Below are positions 45,390 to 54,387 of a stretch of 64,000 nt of DNA, in pieces. The notes under the pieces were generated by a model, which saw only the letters and a list, made by a program, of their open reading frames with translations, made no database searches and was not told where the DNA came from. The stretch is taken from positions 1 to 64,000 of the forward strand of contig NZ_JAQQXR010000004.1 of assembly GCF_028595325.1 (NCBI RefSeq), given 5' to 3'. Origin of the DNA: Janthinobacterium fluminis. GTDB taxonomy: Bacteria > Pseudomonadota > Gammaproteobacteria > Burkholderiales > Burkholderiaceae_D. Numbering within the stretch: position 1 is the first letter of the stretch; each line of letters opens with the position of its first letter. Made by a program: the position numbers and the translations under genes.

Positions 45390-46922
45390 TCAACTAATGC
45401 TATTAGCGGCTAACCATGCGTCGAGTTTGGCGGCGGTGTCCGCGGGCAGGTGCAGCCCCAGCTTGGAACGGCGCCACAGGATATCCTTGGCGCTGCCGGC
45501 CCATTCGTATTGGCGCAAATAGTCCACCTCGGCGGCATACAGGCCGGCGGCGATTTCCTCGCCCATGTCGGCCAGGCGCGCGCGTCCGGCCAGCAAGGCG
45601 TGGATGCGGGTGCCGTAGGCGCGCGCATAACGCGCCACCAGCTTCGGCGCCAGCCAGGCGTACTGCTGCTGCAGGCCGTGGACGAATTGTTCAAAGTCCA
45701 GCACCGAGCGGTTCTGCGGCTCCTTGCCGAACAGGTCGCCGCCGGGCAGGCAAGCCGTCTCGGTCCAGGCGCCGTGGCGGTTCTGCAGCGCCGGCGCGAT
45801 CAGGTCGACCGCCTCCTCCGCCAGCTTGCGGAAGGTGGTGATCTTGCCGCCGAAGATGCTCAGCAGCGCCGGGCCGTTCTGGTCCAGCTCGAAGCGGTAA
45901 TCGCGCGTGACGGCTTTCGCGTCGGCGGCCTCGTCCTCGACCAGCGGGCGCACGCCGGAATAAGTCCAGAGCACATCGGCCGGCTGGACCGGCTTGCTGA
46001 AATAATAGCTCGTCAGCTCGCACAGGTAGTCGATTTCGCCCTGGTCGATGGCGACCTGGGCGGGGTCGCCGCGATAATCGAGGTCGGTGGTGCCGATCAG
46101 CGTGAAATCCTGCTCGTAGGGAATGGCGAACACGATGCGCCCGTCCAGGTGCTGGAAGATATAGGCGTTGTCGTGATCGAACAGGCGCTTGACGACGATG
46201 TGGCTGCCCTTGATCAGGCGCAGGTTCTTGCCCTTCGCCTCGGGCGCGGCCGTTTGCAGGAAGTCCGCCGTCCACGGGCCGGTGGCGTTGACCATGCAGC
46301 GCGCACGCACCTGGATCTCCTCGCCGCCCTGGCGCACCAGCCGGGCTTGCCAGGCGTCGGCCTGGCGCTCCACCGCCGCGCAGCGCGTTTGCGTGAAGAC
46401 GGTGGCGCCCTTTTCCCTGGCGTCGATCGCGTTCAGCACGACCAGGCGGGCGTCGTCGACCCAGCCGTCGGAATAGATGAAGCCGCGCGTGAACTCGGGC
46501 TTGAGCGGCTTGCCGGCCGCGTGGGAGCGCAGATTGATGCCGCTGGAGCCGGCCAGGATCTCGCGCTTGGCCAGTATGTCGTAGAGGAACAGGCCGGCGC
46601 GTATCATCAGCGCCGGGCGCTGGCCCTTGGCGTGCGGCATCACGAAGCGCAGCGGCCGCATGATGTGCGCCGCCGAGCGCATCAGCACCTCGCGCTCGAT
46701 CAGCGCCTTGCGCACCAGATTGAATTCATAGTATTCCAGATAGCGCAGGCCGCCATGGACCAGCTTGGTGGACGCCGACGAGGTGTGCGCAGCCAGGTCG
46801 TCCTTCTCGCACAGCACCACCGACAAACCGCGGCCGGCCGCGTCGCGCGCGATGCCGGCGCCGTTGATGCCGCCCCCCACTATCAGGAGGTCGCAATCGA
46901 TATTGTGCTGTGCTGAAGCCAT
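45390..46922 (-). CDS. glpD: Glycerol-3-phosphate dehydrogenase, aerobic
   Basis: A 510-residue FAD-dependent membrane-associated enzyme oxidising glycerol-3-phosphate to dihydroxyacetone phosphate and reducing quinone. FAD motif LLIVGGGINGAGIARDAAGRG at the N-terminus, GLRYLEYYEFNLVRKALIER and VFAIPYEQDFTLIGTTD in the body. First gene of the leftward glycerol operon, divergent from glpR. Confidence 0.96.
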   Translation of the reverse strand: MASAQHNIDCDLLIVGGGINGAGIARDAAGRGLSVVLCEKDDLAAHTSSASTKLVHGGLRYLEYYEFNLVRKALIEREVLMRSAAHIMRPLRFVMPHAKGQRPALMIRAGLFLYDILAKREILAGSSGINLRSHAAGKPLKPEFTRGFIYSDGWVDDARLVVLNAIDAREKGATVFTQTRCAAVERQADAWQARLVRQGGEEIQVRARCMVNATGPWTADFLQTAAPEAKGKNLRLIKGSHIVVKRLFDHDNAYIFQHLDGRIVFAIPYEQDFTLIGTTDLDYRGDPAQVAIDQGEIDYLCELTSYYFSKPVQPADVLWTYSGVRPLVEDEAADAKAVTRDYRFELDQNGPALLSIFGGKITTFRKLAEEAVDLIAPALQNRHGAWTETACLPGGDLFGKEPQNRSVLDFEQFVHGLQQQYAWLAPKLVARYARAYGTRIHALLAGRARLADMGEEIAAGLYAAEVDYLRQYEWAGSAKDILWRRSKLGLHLPADTAAKLDAWLAANSIS

Positions 46923-47008
46923 CTGATTCCCGATTCAAGGAGTTTGTCTTGCGGCGCGCGTAAGGGCTATGCATGGCGCGCGACTGTGGTTAAGATACAG
47001 CCCGTAAG

Positions 47009-47072
47009 ATACGACAAAATACGAAACTGTAGCAACATATTATTATAGATATTTGTTCGTTTGTGTTCGTTT
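47009..47072. promoter_or_regulatory. Putative GlpR operator half-sites between glpD and glpR
   Basis: TGTTCGTTT occurs twice on the plus strand (47054-47062 and 47064-47072) beside glpR. ATACGACAA and ATACGAAAC, half-sites in the other orientation, lie at 47010-47026 beside glpD. The TTCG core matches the half-site of E. coli GlpR (ATGTTCGAT-type). Assignment is by motif and position. Confidence 0.55.
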
Positions 47073-47103
47073 ATGGTTCTATCGAAAGAAGAGTGATAAA
47101 AAT

Positions 47104-47865
47104 ATGACACTAAATCCCCGTCAACGGAGACTACTCGAAGCGGTGCGTCAAAAGGTGACGATGTCCGTGGAGGAGTTGGCGCAGCAATTGGACGTGACGC
47201 CGCAAACGGTGCGGCGCGACGTCAAACAGATGGAAGAGGCGAAGCTGCTGGCGCGCTACCACGGCGGCGTCGGCCTGCCCTCCTCGGTGGAGAACATCGA
47301 CTACAGCCAGCGCCAGACCCTGAACAGCGAGGCCAAGCGGCGCATCGCCCTGGCCGTGGCCGAGCACGTGCCGCAAGGCTGTTCGCTGCTGATCAACATC
47401 GGCACCACCACCGAAGAGGTGGCGCGCGCGCTGGCCCAGCACAAGGGCTTGCACGTGGTCACCAACAACCTGAACGTGGCGGCCATCCTGGCCGACAACG
47501 CCGACTGCGAAGTGATCGTCGCCGGCGGCGTCGTGCGCGGGCGCGACCGCGGCATCGTCGGCGAGGCGACCATCGACTTCATCCGCCAGTTCAAGGTCGA
47601 CATCGGCATCATCGGCATCTCCAGCATAGACGAGGACGGCAGCCTGCGCGACTTCGACGCCCGCGAAGTGAAAGTGGCGCAGGCCATCATCGAACAATCG
47701 CGCGAAGTGTGGCTGGTGGCCGACCAGGACAAGTTCGGCCGCAAGGCGCTGGTGCGCATGGCCGACCTGGCGCAGATCGACGTGCTGTTCACCGACGCCG
47801 AACCGCCGCCGCGCATGGTGCAGGTGCTGCGCGACGCCAAGGTCAAGGTCGTCGTCGCCGGCTGA
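47104..47865 (+). CDS. glpR: Glycerol-3-phosphate regulon repressor (DeoR family)
   Basis: A 253-residue DeoR-type repressor: helix-turn-helix in residues 1-55 (MSVEELAQQLDVTPQTVRRD) and a sugar-phosphate sensing domain with NIGTTTEEVARAL and the phosphate-binding GISSIDEDGSLRDF. It is divergent from glpD and the glycerol ABC genes, so it should repress the whole operon until glycerol-3-phosphate accumulates. Confidence 0.95.
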   Translation: MTLNPRQRRLLEAVRQKVTMSVEELAQQLDVTPQTVRRDVKQMEEAKLLARYHGGVGLPSSVENIDYSQRQTLNSEAKRRIALAVAEHVPQGCSLLINIGTTTEEVARALAQHKGLHVVTNNLNVAAILADNADCEVIVAGGVVRGRDRGIVGEATIDFIRQFKVDIGIIGISSIDEDGSLRDFDAREVKVAQAIIEQSREVWLVADQDKFGRKALVRMADLAQIDVLFTDAEPPPRMVQVLRDAKVKVVVAG

Positions 47866-47936
47866 GCCGGAACGAGGCGGCCGCGCAAGGACGCGGCCCC
47901 GGCCGCCCGCCTTGCGCGGGCAGCCACCTCAGGACA

Positions 47937-50120
47937 TCAGAACTTGACGGTCATGCCCGCATAGATCGAACGGCCCATGCCCGGCACCGCGATGCCGTAA
48001 CGGATGCCCTTCTGCGACATGGTGGTGCCCTGGCCGGCGTAGGCGCCGCCCAGGGGCGAGTCGTAGAAGCGGTTCAGGGCGTTCTCCACGCCGAAGTCGA
48101 ACTGCGCCTGTTTCCACGCATAGCTGCTGCGCAGGTTCAGCAAGCCGTAGCCGGCCGTTTTCAGTTCGTTGCGCACTTCCGAAATGTCTTTCTTCGCGCT
48201 CACCAGTTGCACTTCCACCGTGTTGGTCCAGGCCGCCACGGACTGCACCAGCGCCAGCTTGGCGTTCAGCGGCATGATGTTGTACAGGCGGTCGCCGGTG
48301 ACGCGGTTGCTGCCGTTGACGTAGCTCAGCACGCCGCTCGCGTTGATGTTGCCGTAGCCGGCCGATTTGGCCAGCGCGACGTGGCCCGACAAGTCGAGGC
48401 CGTACAGGCGCGCATTCTGGTTGACGTAGCGCAGGAACACGAAGGCGTTCTTCGGACATTGCTTCGCCAGGCAGCGCGCGTCGACGTAGTCTTGCACATA
48501 GGTGTAGTACGGCGTGACTTTCACGCCCCATTTTTCCTGGTCGACGTCGTGCCAGTCGGCCGTGGCGCTCAGCGTGTGCGCCGTCTCGGGCTTCAAGTCC
48601 ATGTCGCCGACATAGCCGTTGCCGTCGCCGACCGTGTTCACCATATTCATCGGCATGCCGCCGGTCGACCAGGTGTAGCGCTCATGCAAATTCGGCGAGC
48701 GGGTCTTGCGCGCATAGCCGAACTCATACGTGGCGTCGCGGTCCGGCGTGTAGCGCGCCAGCGCGACCAGGTCGAGGTTGTGATCCTTGCGCAGGCGGTC
48801 GCGGCCGTTGAACGCGGCCGACTCCGCCGCATAGTTCGCCATCGTCGTGTTGTAGCCCTGCACCTTGCCGGCGTTCATCGTCACGGCTTCGCCGCGCACG
48901 CCGATCTGGCTGAACCATTGCGCGTTCCAGCGCGCGTCCCACTCGGCGTAGACGGCGAAGCGGTCGCGCTGGCCGTCGTTGATGTTCCAGAAGGTGTTCG
49001 GCGCCATGCCGCCGCCGGACGGCGACCACCAGTCGCTCAGGCGGTAGCGTTGGTAATCGCCGCCGACGCGCACCAGGTCGCGCGCCGACAAATTGAGCTC
49101 GGCCTTCAGCGCGCCGCCATGGTTGGTGCCCTCGGTGTCCATCGGCATGCCCGGCACGGTTCCCTTGGCGCCGTACCAGAACTGCTTGTCGTGGCCGAAA
49201 TTCATCACGTGACGGGTATGTTCGCGGTAGGCGCGCGCCTCCAGCTCGCCCCATTGGTAGCGGCCGTGGTAGCGCAGGTTGAACTGTTCGCTGTCGTTGC
49301 CCGTCATGTCCATGCGCTGGTTCGGGTAGCCCTGGTGGGGAATGTTTTGCAGCCCGACCTTCAGCTCCAGCAAGTGCTGGCCGCTGCGCAGCGCCACGCC
49401 CAGCGACTGGTTCTGCGACTCGTAGCGCGAGGAACCCACTTCGTCGGCCGGCTGCGCGTGCGGCGTGCCGGTCCACAGGCCGGCCGGCTTGAAGTCGCGG
49501 GCGGCCTTGTAATTGCCCGAGCGGATGGTCGAGCCGCTGTAGTTGACGCTGACGGTTTCATTGGCCAGCGTGGCCGAGGCGTTGGCGCCGCGCACGCTGC
49601 CATTGCTGCGGAAGAACACCCCGGCCTGGCCCTTCAGCAAAGGCCCCTGCCCCGCCGCGGCGAATTCCGGCTCCGCCGATTTGACGCGTATCGTGCCGCC
49701 TATGCTGTCGCCGCCGGCGCTGACTGGGGTGATGCCGCTGAGCACCTCGATCGAGTCGATCTGCGACGGGTCGATATAGGACAGGGCCGGATTCATATGG
49801 TTGGCGCAGGCGGAAATCAAGTCCATGCCGTTGACCTGGACGCGCAGGCGGTCGTCGGCCAGGCCGTGGATCGCCGGCAGGCTGGAGACGCCGCCGGCGC
49901 CATACATGCTGATGCCGGGAATGTCGCGCAGCAGGCCGGCGCTGTCGCCGGTGGCGACTTTCTTGTCCGCTTCAATTTTATTGGCGTCGATTTTTTTGCC
50001 GTTGACGAGGACTTCCGGCAGCGTCCGGGCGACCGGCGCTTCGGCGGCCAAGGCGAACTGGCAGGACAAGGCGGCAGCGATCGAAGCGGCCAGGACGGAC
50101 ATTTTGAGTGTGGAGTGCAT
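47937..50120 (-). CDS. TonB-dependent copper receptor (OprC/NosA-like)
   Basis: A 727-residue outer-membrane receptor: signal peptide (MSVLAASIAAALSCQFALAA), plug domain (GDSAGLLRDIPGISMYGAGG, IDSIEVLSGITPVSAGGDSIGG) and a 22-strand barrel ending in YAGMTVKF with the terminal Phe. It contains CxxxM (Cys105 and Met109, in SACANHMNP) and HxM (His304 and Met306), the pattern that forms the copper site of Pseudomonas OprC. The ATG at 50120 has AGGA at 9 bp. A DUF2946 protein gene lies just upstream, a common pairing for copper receptors. Confidence 0.88.
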   Translation of the reverse strand: MHSTLKMSVLAASIAAALSCQFALAAEAPVARTLPEVLVNGKKIDANKIEADKKVATGDSAGLLRDIPGISMYGAGGVSSLPAIHGLADDRLRVQVNGMDLISACANHMNPALSYIDPSQIDSIEVLSGITPVSAGGDSIGGTIRVKSAEPEFAAAGQGPLLKGQAGVFFRSNGSVRGANASATLANETVSVNYSGSTIRSGNYKAARDFKPAGLWTGTPHAQPADEVGSSRYESQNQSLGVALRSGQHLLELKVGLQNIPHQGYPNQRMDMTGNDSEQFNLRYHGRYQWGELEARAYREHTRHVMNFGHDKQFWYGAKGTVPGMPMDTEGTNHGGALKAELNLSARDLVRVGGDYQRYRLSDWWSPSGGGMAPNTFWNINDGQRDRFAVYAEWDARWNAQWFSQIGVRGEAVTMNAGKVQGYNTTMANYAAESAAFNGRDRLRKDHNLDLVALARYTPDRDATYEFGYARKTRSPNLHERYTWSTGGMPMNMVNTVGDGNGYVGDMDLKPETAHTLSATADWHDVDQEKWGVKVTPYYTYVQDYVDARCLAKQCPKNAFVFLRYVNQNARLYGLDLSGHVALAKSAGYGNINASGVLSYVNGSNRVTGDRLYNIMPLNAKLALVQSVAAWTNTVEVQLVSAKKDISEVRNELKTAGYGLLNLRSSYAWKQAQFDFGVENALNRFYDSPLGGAYAGQGTTMSQKGIRYGIAVPGMGRSIYAGMTVKF

Positions 50121-50295
50121 TTTAAATCCTACTAACATGAAAAATCGGTATCGAGCCCGGGCGCAGGGACGCAACGCGACGCGCAACGCGGCTGCCGCAG
50201 GCTAGAGAAACTGCTTACGTCGATCCGGCGATGGGAAGCCGCGCGCGGCCCTTCAAGGGGGCGCCGCGCCAACAGGCCGGACGAAAGGGAAAGAC

Positions 50296-50667
50296 TTAGA
50301 TGAAGGCGGGAGGGCCGCGCGCCGGCAGCGGCGCGGCGACGATGGCAGCCAGCCGGGCGGCTGGAATGGCGCGCAAGGCATACGACAGCGCATGCGGCAC
50401 GGGCGCGGCATCTTGCCACGGCAAAGAGGGGACGAGGCCGCTGGCAAGGCACAGCGCGCAATCGAGCAGATGGGTGGGGTTCTTGGCCTCGACCGGGTCA
50501 GGCTTGGCGTCGCCTTGCTGGCCGACCATTTTGAAGCCGGCGCTGGTGCAGACCAGATTCGCCGCCTTCGGTTGCACGAACGGCGCCGCCATTGCCACGC
50601 CCAGGGCCGCGACGTACAGCAGCAGGACGAAACAGACTAGTTGGCGGGAAATCCGTGACATATTCAT
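50296..50667 (-). CDS. DUF2946 family protein, partner of the copper receptor
   Basis: A 123-residue protein with an N-terminal membrane or signal segment (LVCFVLLLYVAALGVAMAA) and a C-x-x-C motif in LLDCALCLASGLVP, typical of DUF2946. These proteins sit beside copper genes and are thought to handle copper at the membrane. It lies upstream of the receptor on the same strand with a 175-bp gap. The start is ambiguous between two Met codons (50667, 50661). Confidence 0.75.
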   Translation of the reverse strand: MNMSRISRQLVCFVLLLYVAALGVAMAAPFVQPKAANLVCTSAGFKMVGQQGDAKPDPVEAKNPTHLLDCALCLASGLVPSLPWQDAAPVPHALSYALRAIPAARLAAIVAAPLPARGPPAFI

Positions 50668-50730
50668 TATGCGAGAATTATAACATTGCACCTCGGCATT
50701 AAAAGCCCCGCATGTCAAGAAAAACGCAAC

Positions 50731-50788
50731 TGGGGACAGACCACGATTTCCAAGAAATATATTTCTTGGAAATCGTGGTCTGTCCCCA
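50731..50788. repeat. Perfect 58-bp palindrome, family A copy 2
   Basis: Both halves (50731-50759 and 50760-50788) are exact reverse complements with no loop. The outer 23 bp of each arm equal the arms of the repeat at 16906-16960. It lies between the DUF2946 gene and the binding-protein gene, where it could act as a terminator-like stem. Confidence 0.97.
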
Positions 50789-50805
50789 AGGGAGCAGCCG
50801 ATCGT

Positions 50806-51567
50806 CTACTTGATGTCTTTGACGGCGTCCTGGTATTCCTTGGACTTCTTCACCTTGGCGATGGCCGTCCACAACGCCTCCACCTGGCTCTTGTGGGAGG
50901 CGTAATAGGGCTTGGAAAAGGCCACGTAGAAATCCGTCGTCATGAACTTCGCCGGCAACATCTCGACCTTATCGGCGATGTCCTTGTGGCTGGCGATCAG
51001 GGCATTCATTTCCGTCTCGAAGCCCAGCACGATCTCGCCCTGCCCGGCAACCATTTTGTACAAATTGCGCAGCGGCTCCTTGGTGTTGTCGTCGAAGGGG
51101 GTGTTCAGCGCCTTGAGCTGGTCGGATATCGTCGCGAAGCCGGCCGGCATCAGCACCGGTTTGCTGACATTGGCGAATTTGCTGCCGTCCCAGGCCGATG
51201 CGCTGCCCTTCATGCGGTAGGCCATCACCGTCATCGACGCCAGCGACTGGCCGGTGTTCGGCTTGCCGGTCGGCAGGGTCGGAAAGACGGCATACCCGGC
51301 ATGGAAAGGGGTGTTGCCCGCGTTGACAATGCCATTCATGCTGCCGGCGCGCGTCGTCTCGATGCAGCGCTTCCACGGCGAAATCGTGAACGTGACGGGC
51401 AAGGCCGCCTCCTTCGCCGCCATCTTGAGCAGCACTTGCATGCTGCCGTCCTTGTTCGGGAAGGTGAACGGCGCGGCGGCCTGGTCCTCGATGCACAAGA
51501 CCATCGGGTCTTCGGCAAGGGCGACCAGCGGACAGAGCAATAGACATGCGGAAACAAGTATCTTCAT
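50806..51567 (-). CDS. Periplasmic substrate-binding protein (SBP_bac_3-like)
   Basis: A 253-residue secreted protein (signal KILVSACLLLCPLVALA). The body follows the amino-acid-type solute-binding fold: LCIEDQAAAPFTFPNKDGSM at the start and WKRCIETTRAGSMNGIVNAG in lobe 1. No permease or ATPase gene is adjacent, so it may be a stand-alone sensor or an orphan binding protein. ATG 51567 is chosen over 51591 because it starts the signal peptide directly. Confidence 0.78.
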   Translation of the reverse strand: MKILVSACLLLCPLVALAEDPMVLCIEDQAAAPFTFPNKDGSMQVLLKMAAKEAALPVTFTISPWKRCIETTRAGSMNGIVNAGNTPFHAGYAVFPTLPTGKPNTGQSLASMTVMAYRMKGSASAWDGSKFANVSKPVLMPAGFATISDQLKALNTPFDDNTKEPLRNLYKMVAGQGEIVLGFETEMNALIASHKDIADKVEMLPAKFMTTDFYVAFSKPYYASHKSQVEALWTAIAKVKKSKEYQDAVKDIK

Positions 51568-51857
51568 TGTGACCCCCGGGTAGGTTTTCATATCATCTAT
51601 AGAGGGCTGCCCATCCGCGCCTGCATCCGGCGCCCTGGCCACTATCCTCGTGGAAACAGGCTATCACGTCGGCGCGCAATTTCTGTCCGCGCCGCGCAAC
51701 ACCGCGAAAAAAACAGCCGCGCCGGCGCACGGCGCGGGCCGCCCCGCCCGGGCGCAAGCGCGCCGCGCTCCGGCCGCCGCGAATTCGTGTATTGTTTCGT
51801 CTGGCGCAATTGTTGCGCGATCAATTTTGCATCATCTGTATGGAGTCGAATTTCGCA

Positions 51858-52778
51858 ATGCCCCTGCACATCCCCACCCCGCTGTTCGAATCGCGCGCCC
51901 TGAGCGCCGCCGCCGGCCGTTCCGTCTGGCTCAAGCTGGAAGCCATGCAGCCGCCCGGCTCGTTCAAGATCCGCGGCATCGGCCTCGCCTGCGAGCAATA
52001 CCAACGCCGCGGCGCCACCCGCTTCATCTCCTCGTCCGGCGGCAACGCCGGCATCGCCGTCGCTTATGCGGGGCGCATGCTGGGCGTGCCGGTGGTCGTG
52101 GTCGTGCCGGAAACGACGACGGAGCGGGCCAAGGCGCTGATCCGCGCCGAGGGCGCCGAACTGATCGTGCACGGCGCCGCCTGGCACGAGGCGAACGCCT
52201 TGGCGCAGTCGATGGTCACGCCGACGGACGCCTTCCTGCACCCCTTCGACGACGCGCTGCTGTGGCAAGGCCACGCCAGCATGATCGACGAGGTGGCGCA
52301 GGCCGGCTTCAAACCGGACGCGGTGCTGCTGTCGGTCGGCGGCGGCGGTCTGCTGTCGGGCGCCGTCGAGGGCTTGCAGCGCAACGGCTGGGGCGACGTG
52401 CCGGTGCTCGCCGTCGAAACGGCCGGCGCCGACTCGTTCGCCCAGTCGCTGCGGGCCGGCGCGCGCATCGAACTGGCCGGCATCGCCAGCATCGCCACCT
52501 CGCTGGGCGCGCGCCAGGTGTGCGAGCGGGCGTTTGCGCTGTCGGCGCAACACCCCATCCTCAGCGAAGTCGTCACCGACCAGGCCGCCGTGGCCGCCTG
52601 CCGGCGCTTCATCGGCGACCACCGCATCGTCGTCGAACCGGCCTGCGGCGCGGCGCTGGCGCCCGTCTACGCGAAGGCGGCGCAGCTGGAGCCGTTCGAC
52701 AAAGTGCTGGTGATTGTGTGCGGCGGCGTCACGGCCACCGTCGAGCAACTGGAACAATGGTCGAAGCAGCTCGCCTGA
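51858..52778 (+). CDS. PLP-dependent L-serine/L-threonine dehydratase-like protein
   Basis: A 306-residue fold-type II PLP enzyme. The PLP lysine is in PPGSFKIRG, the substrate/phosphate loops in SSGGNAGIAVAYA and SVGGGGLLSG. Size and motifs fit the serine dehydratase (SDH) subgroup, which deaminates L-serine or L-threonine to 2-keto acids and ammonia. ATG 51858 is 12 bp after GGAG; an in-frame ATG at 51840 adds six residues. It is followed at 30 bp by the RDD gene. Confidence 0.9.
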   Translation: MPLHIPTPLFESRALSAAAGRSVWLKLEAMQPPGSFKIRGIGLACEQYQRRGATRFISSSGGNAGIAVAYAGRMLGVPVVVVVPETTTERAKALIRAEGAELIVHGAAWHEANALAQSMVTPTDAFLHPFDDALLWQGHASMIDEVAQAGFKPDAVLLSVGGGGLLSGAVEGLQRNGWGDVPVLAVETAGADSFAQSLRAGARIELAGIASIATSLGARQVCERAFALSAQHPILSEVVTDQAAVAACRRFIGDHRIVVEPACGAALAPVYAKAAQLEPFDKVLVIVCGGVTATVEQLEQWSKQLA

Positions 52779-52808
52779 GCCGCGCTTCGCCCCTCATAAG
52801 GAGCAGTG

Positions 52809-53264
52809 ATGGACAATGAACGCGAATATGTCGGCTTCTGGGCCAGGGTGTGGGCCAGCATCATCGACACCGTGCTGCTGTTCGCCCTGACGACGCCGCT
52901 GCTGATGGCCATTTACGGCAAGGAGTACGCCACGGCGGAGGGCGCCTTCCTCGGCCCGGCGGACTTCATCATTTCGCTGATTCTGCCGGCCGTGGCGATT
53001 ATCCTGTTCTGGCGCGCCCGGGGCAGCACGCCGGGCAAGATGGCGATCCGCGCCGAAATCGTCGACGCCGAAACGGGCGGCGCGCCCAGCCTGCCGCAAT
53101 ATATAGGCCGCTACCTCGCCTACTACCTGTCGGCCCTGCCCCTCTGCATGGGCTTCATCGCCGTCGCCTTCAACCCGAAGAAACAGGGCTGGCACGACCG
53201 GCTGGCGGGCACCGTCGTGGTGCGCACCAGGCGGCCGGCGGCGGTGCGCCTGGACAAGCGCTGA
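52809..53264 (+). CDS. RDD-family membrane protein
   Basis: A 151-residue protein with three membrane segments (WASIIDTVLLFALTTPLLM, FIISLILPAVAIILFW, YLAYYLSALPLCMGFIAVAF). It has the RDD-type hallmarks: an early Arg-x-x-Ala-x-x-Ile-Asp equivalent (ARVWASIIDTV), RGSTPGKMA and the C-terminal GWHDRLAGTVVV. AAGGAG stands 5 bp before the ATG. Some RDD proteins transport small solutes, but no specific role is evident. Confidence 0.88.
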   Translation: MDNEREYVGFWARVWASIIDTVLLFALTTPLLMAIYGKEYATAEGAFLGPADFIISLILPAVAIILFWRARGSTPGKMAIRAEIVDAETGGAPSLPQYIGRYLAYYLSALPLCMGFIAVAFNPKKQGWHDRLAGTVVVRTRRPAAVRLDKR

Positions 53265-53274
53265 GCCTCCCCGC

Positions 53275-54354
53275 TCAAGCCGCCTGCGGCTGCGCGGCGG
53301 CCTGCTCCAGCCGTCCCCTGACCTTGGCCAGGTAGTCGGCGCGGTAACGCCGCAGGATGTAATCGCGGAAGTTGTTCTGCTCCAGCTCGCGCCAGGCGTT
53401 CTGCCGGCCGGCGTCGGAATGCGTGCGCGCCGCCGCCAGCGCGGCCTCGGTCAACTCCGCCCGCGCCGGCGTCATCAACTCATAACCGTAGCGCTGCATA
53501 TCCTCGCGCGCCAGCGTTTCGATGACCTCGATCTCGCCGAGACTGAGCTGTTTCTTGAACTTGTCGACATTGGCGACGATCGGCGCGAAGCAGTTCGACG
53601 CCCACAGCGCCGACAGCTGGGCGATCCGGTGCGCCTCCGGCGAGGCCGCCACGTCGAGCATTTCCGGCAGAAAGTCGATGCCGAAAAAGGCGCACACCCG
53701 GCGCAGCGTCGCCTCCTGCTCGCCGAGGAAGTCCTCGTAGCGGATGGTCAGCACGCGCTCGGGATAGCGCTCCACCAGGGCGCGCGCGACGCGGTGCGCC
53801 TCGACCCAGACCTGGGCGTTCAAGGTCGTGTCGAAATCGTGGATGATGGCGCGGTTCATCGACGCCACCTGGGCGCGCGGGTCGCGCACGACGTTCAGGA
53901 ACAGCATCTCGGGGAACAGCGCCATCAACTCCCCGGCGTAGTGCACGCTGTCGAGCGACTTGTCCATCACCACGCCGGCGCCGTGGCGCTCGCCGGCGCG
54001 CAGCAGCAGCTCCCAGACGATGCGGTGCACGCTGCGCGGCTGCTGCCTGATCGCCTCGAAAATTTCCACCGGGTCGAACACCATCTCGGCCCACTTCACC
54101 ATGCTGGCCGCCTGCAGGCCGACGACGTCGACCACCAGGCGGAAGTAGGCGCGGTCGTCGGCCAGGTCGCCGTACAGCGGCAGCATCGGCATCAGGTCGA
54201 CGATGTGCAGCGGATACGGCGAGTAGAACTGCGGGTTGAAGTTCAGCCGCAGCCGCAGCGCGTGGCTGCCGCAGCGCCGCAGCGGTATCATCAACACCGG
54301 CCGGGGCCGGCTGGCCGGCACGACCGTTCCGGCCGCTTGTGTGCTTGCGTTCAT
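53275..54354 (-). CDS. PAPS-dependent sulfotransferase
   Basis: A 359-residue sulfotransferase. The 5'-phosphosulfate loop is PLRRCGSHALRLRL near residue 25 and the 3'-phosphate motif VVRDPRAQVASMNR near 160; TIRYEDFLGEQEATLRRVCAFFG is the usual later signature. It would transfer sulfate from PAPS to a hydroxyl or amine of an unknown acceptor. GAGGAGC precedes the ATG. It is the last gene of an operon with cysC, a DHH phosphoesterase and a CHR permease, which supports a dedicated role. Confidence 0.9.
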   Translation of the reverse strand: MNASTQAAGTVVPASRPRPVLMIPLRRCGSHALRLRLNFNPQFYSPYPLHIVDLMPMLPLYGDLADDRAYFRLVVDVVGLQAASMVKWAEMVFDPVEIFEAIRQQPRSVHRIVWELLLRAGERHGAGVVMDKSLDSVHYAGELMALFPEMLFLNVVRDPRAQVASMNRAIIHDFDTTLNAQVWVEAHRVARALVERYPERVLTIRYEDFLGEQEATLRRVCAFFGIDFLPEMLDVAASPEAHRIAQLSALWASNCFAPIVANVDKFKKQLSLGEIEVIETLAREDMQRYGYELMTPARAELTEAALAAARTHSDAGRQNAWRELEQNNFRDYILRRYRADYLAKVRGRLEQAAAQPQAA

Positions 54355-54387
54355 GCGATGCTCCTCAGGTAAAACGGTTAACGCGGA

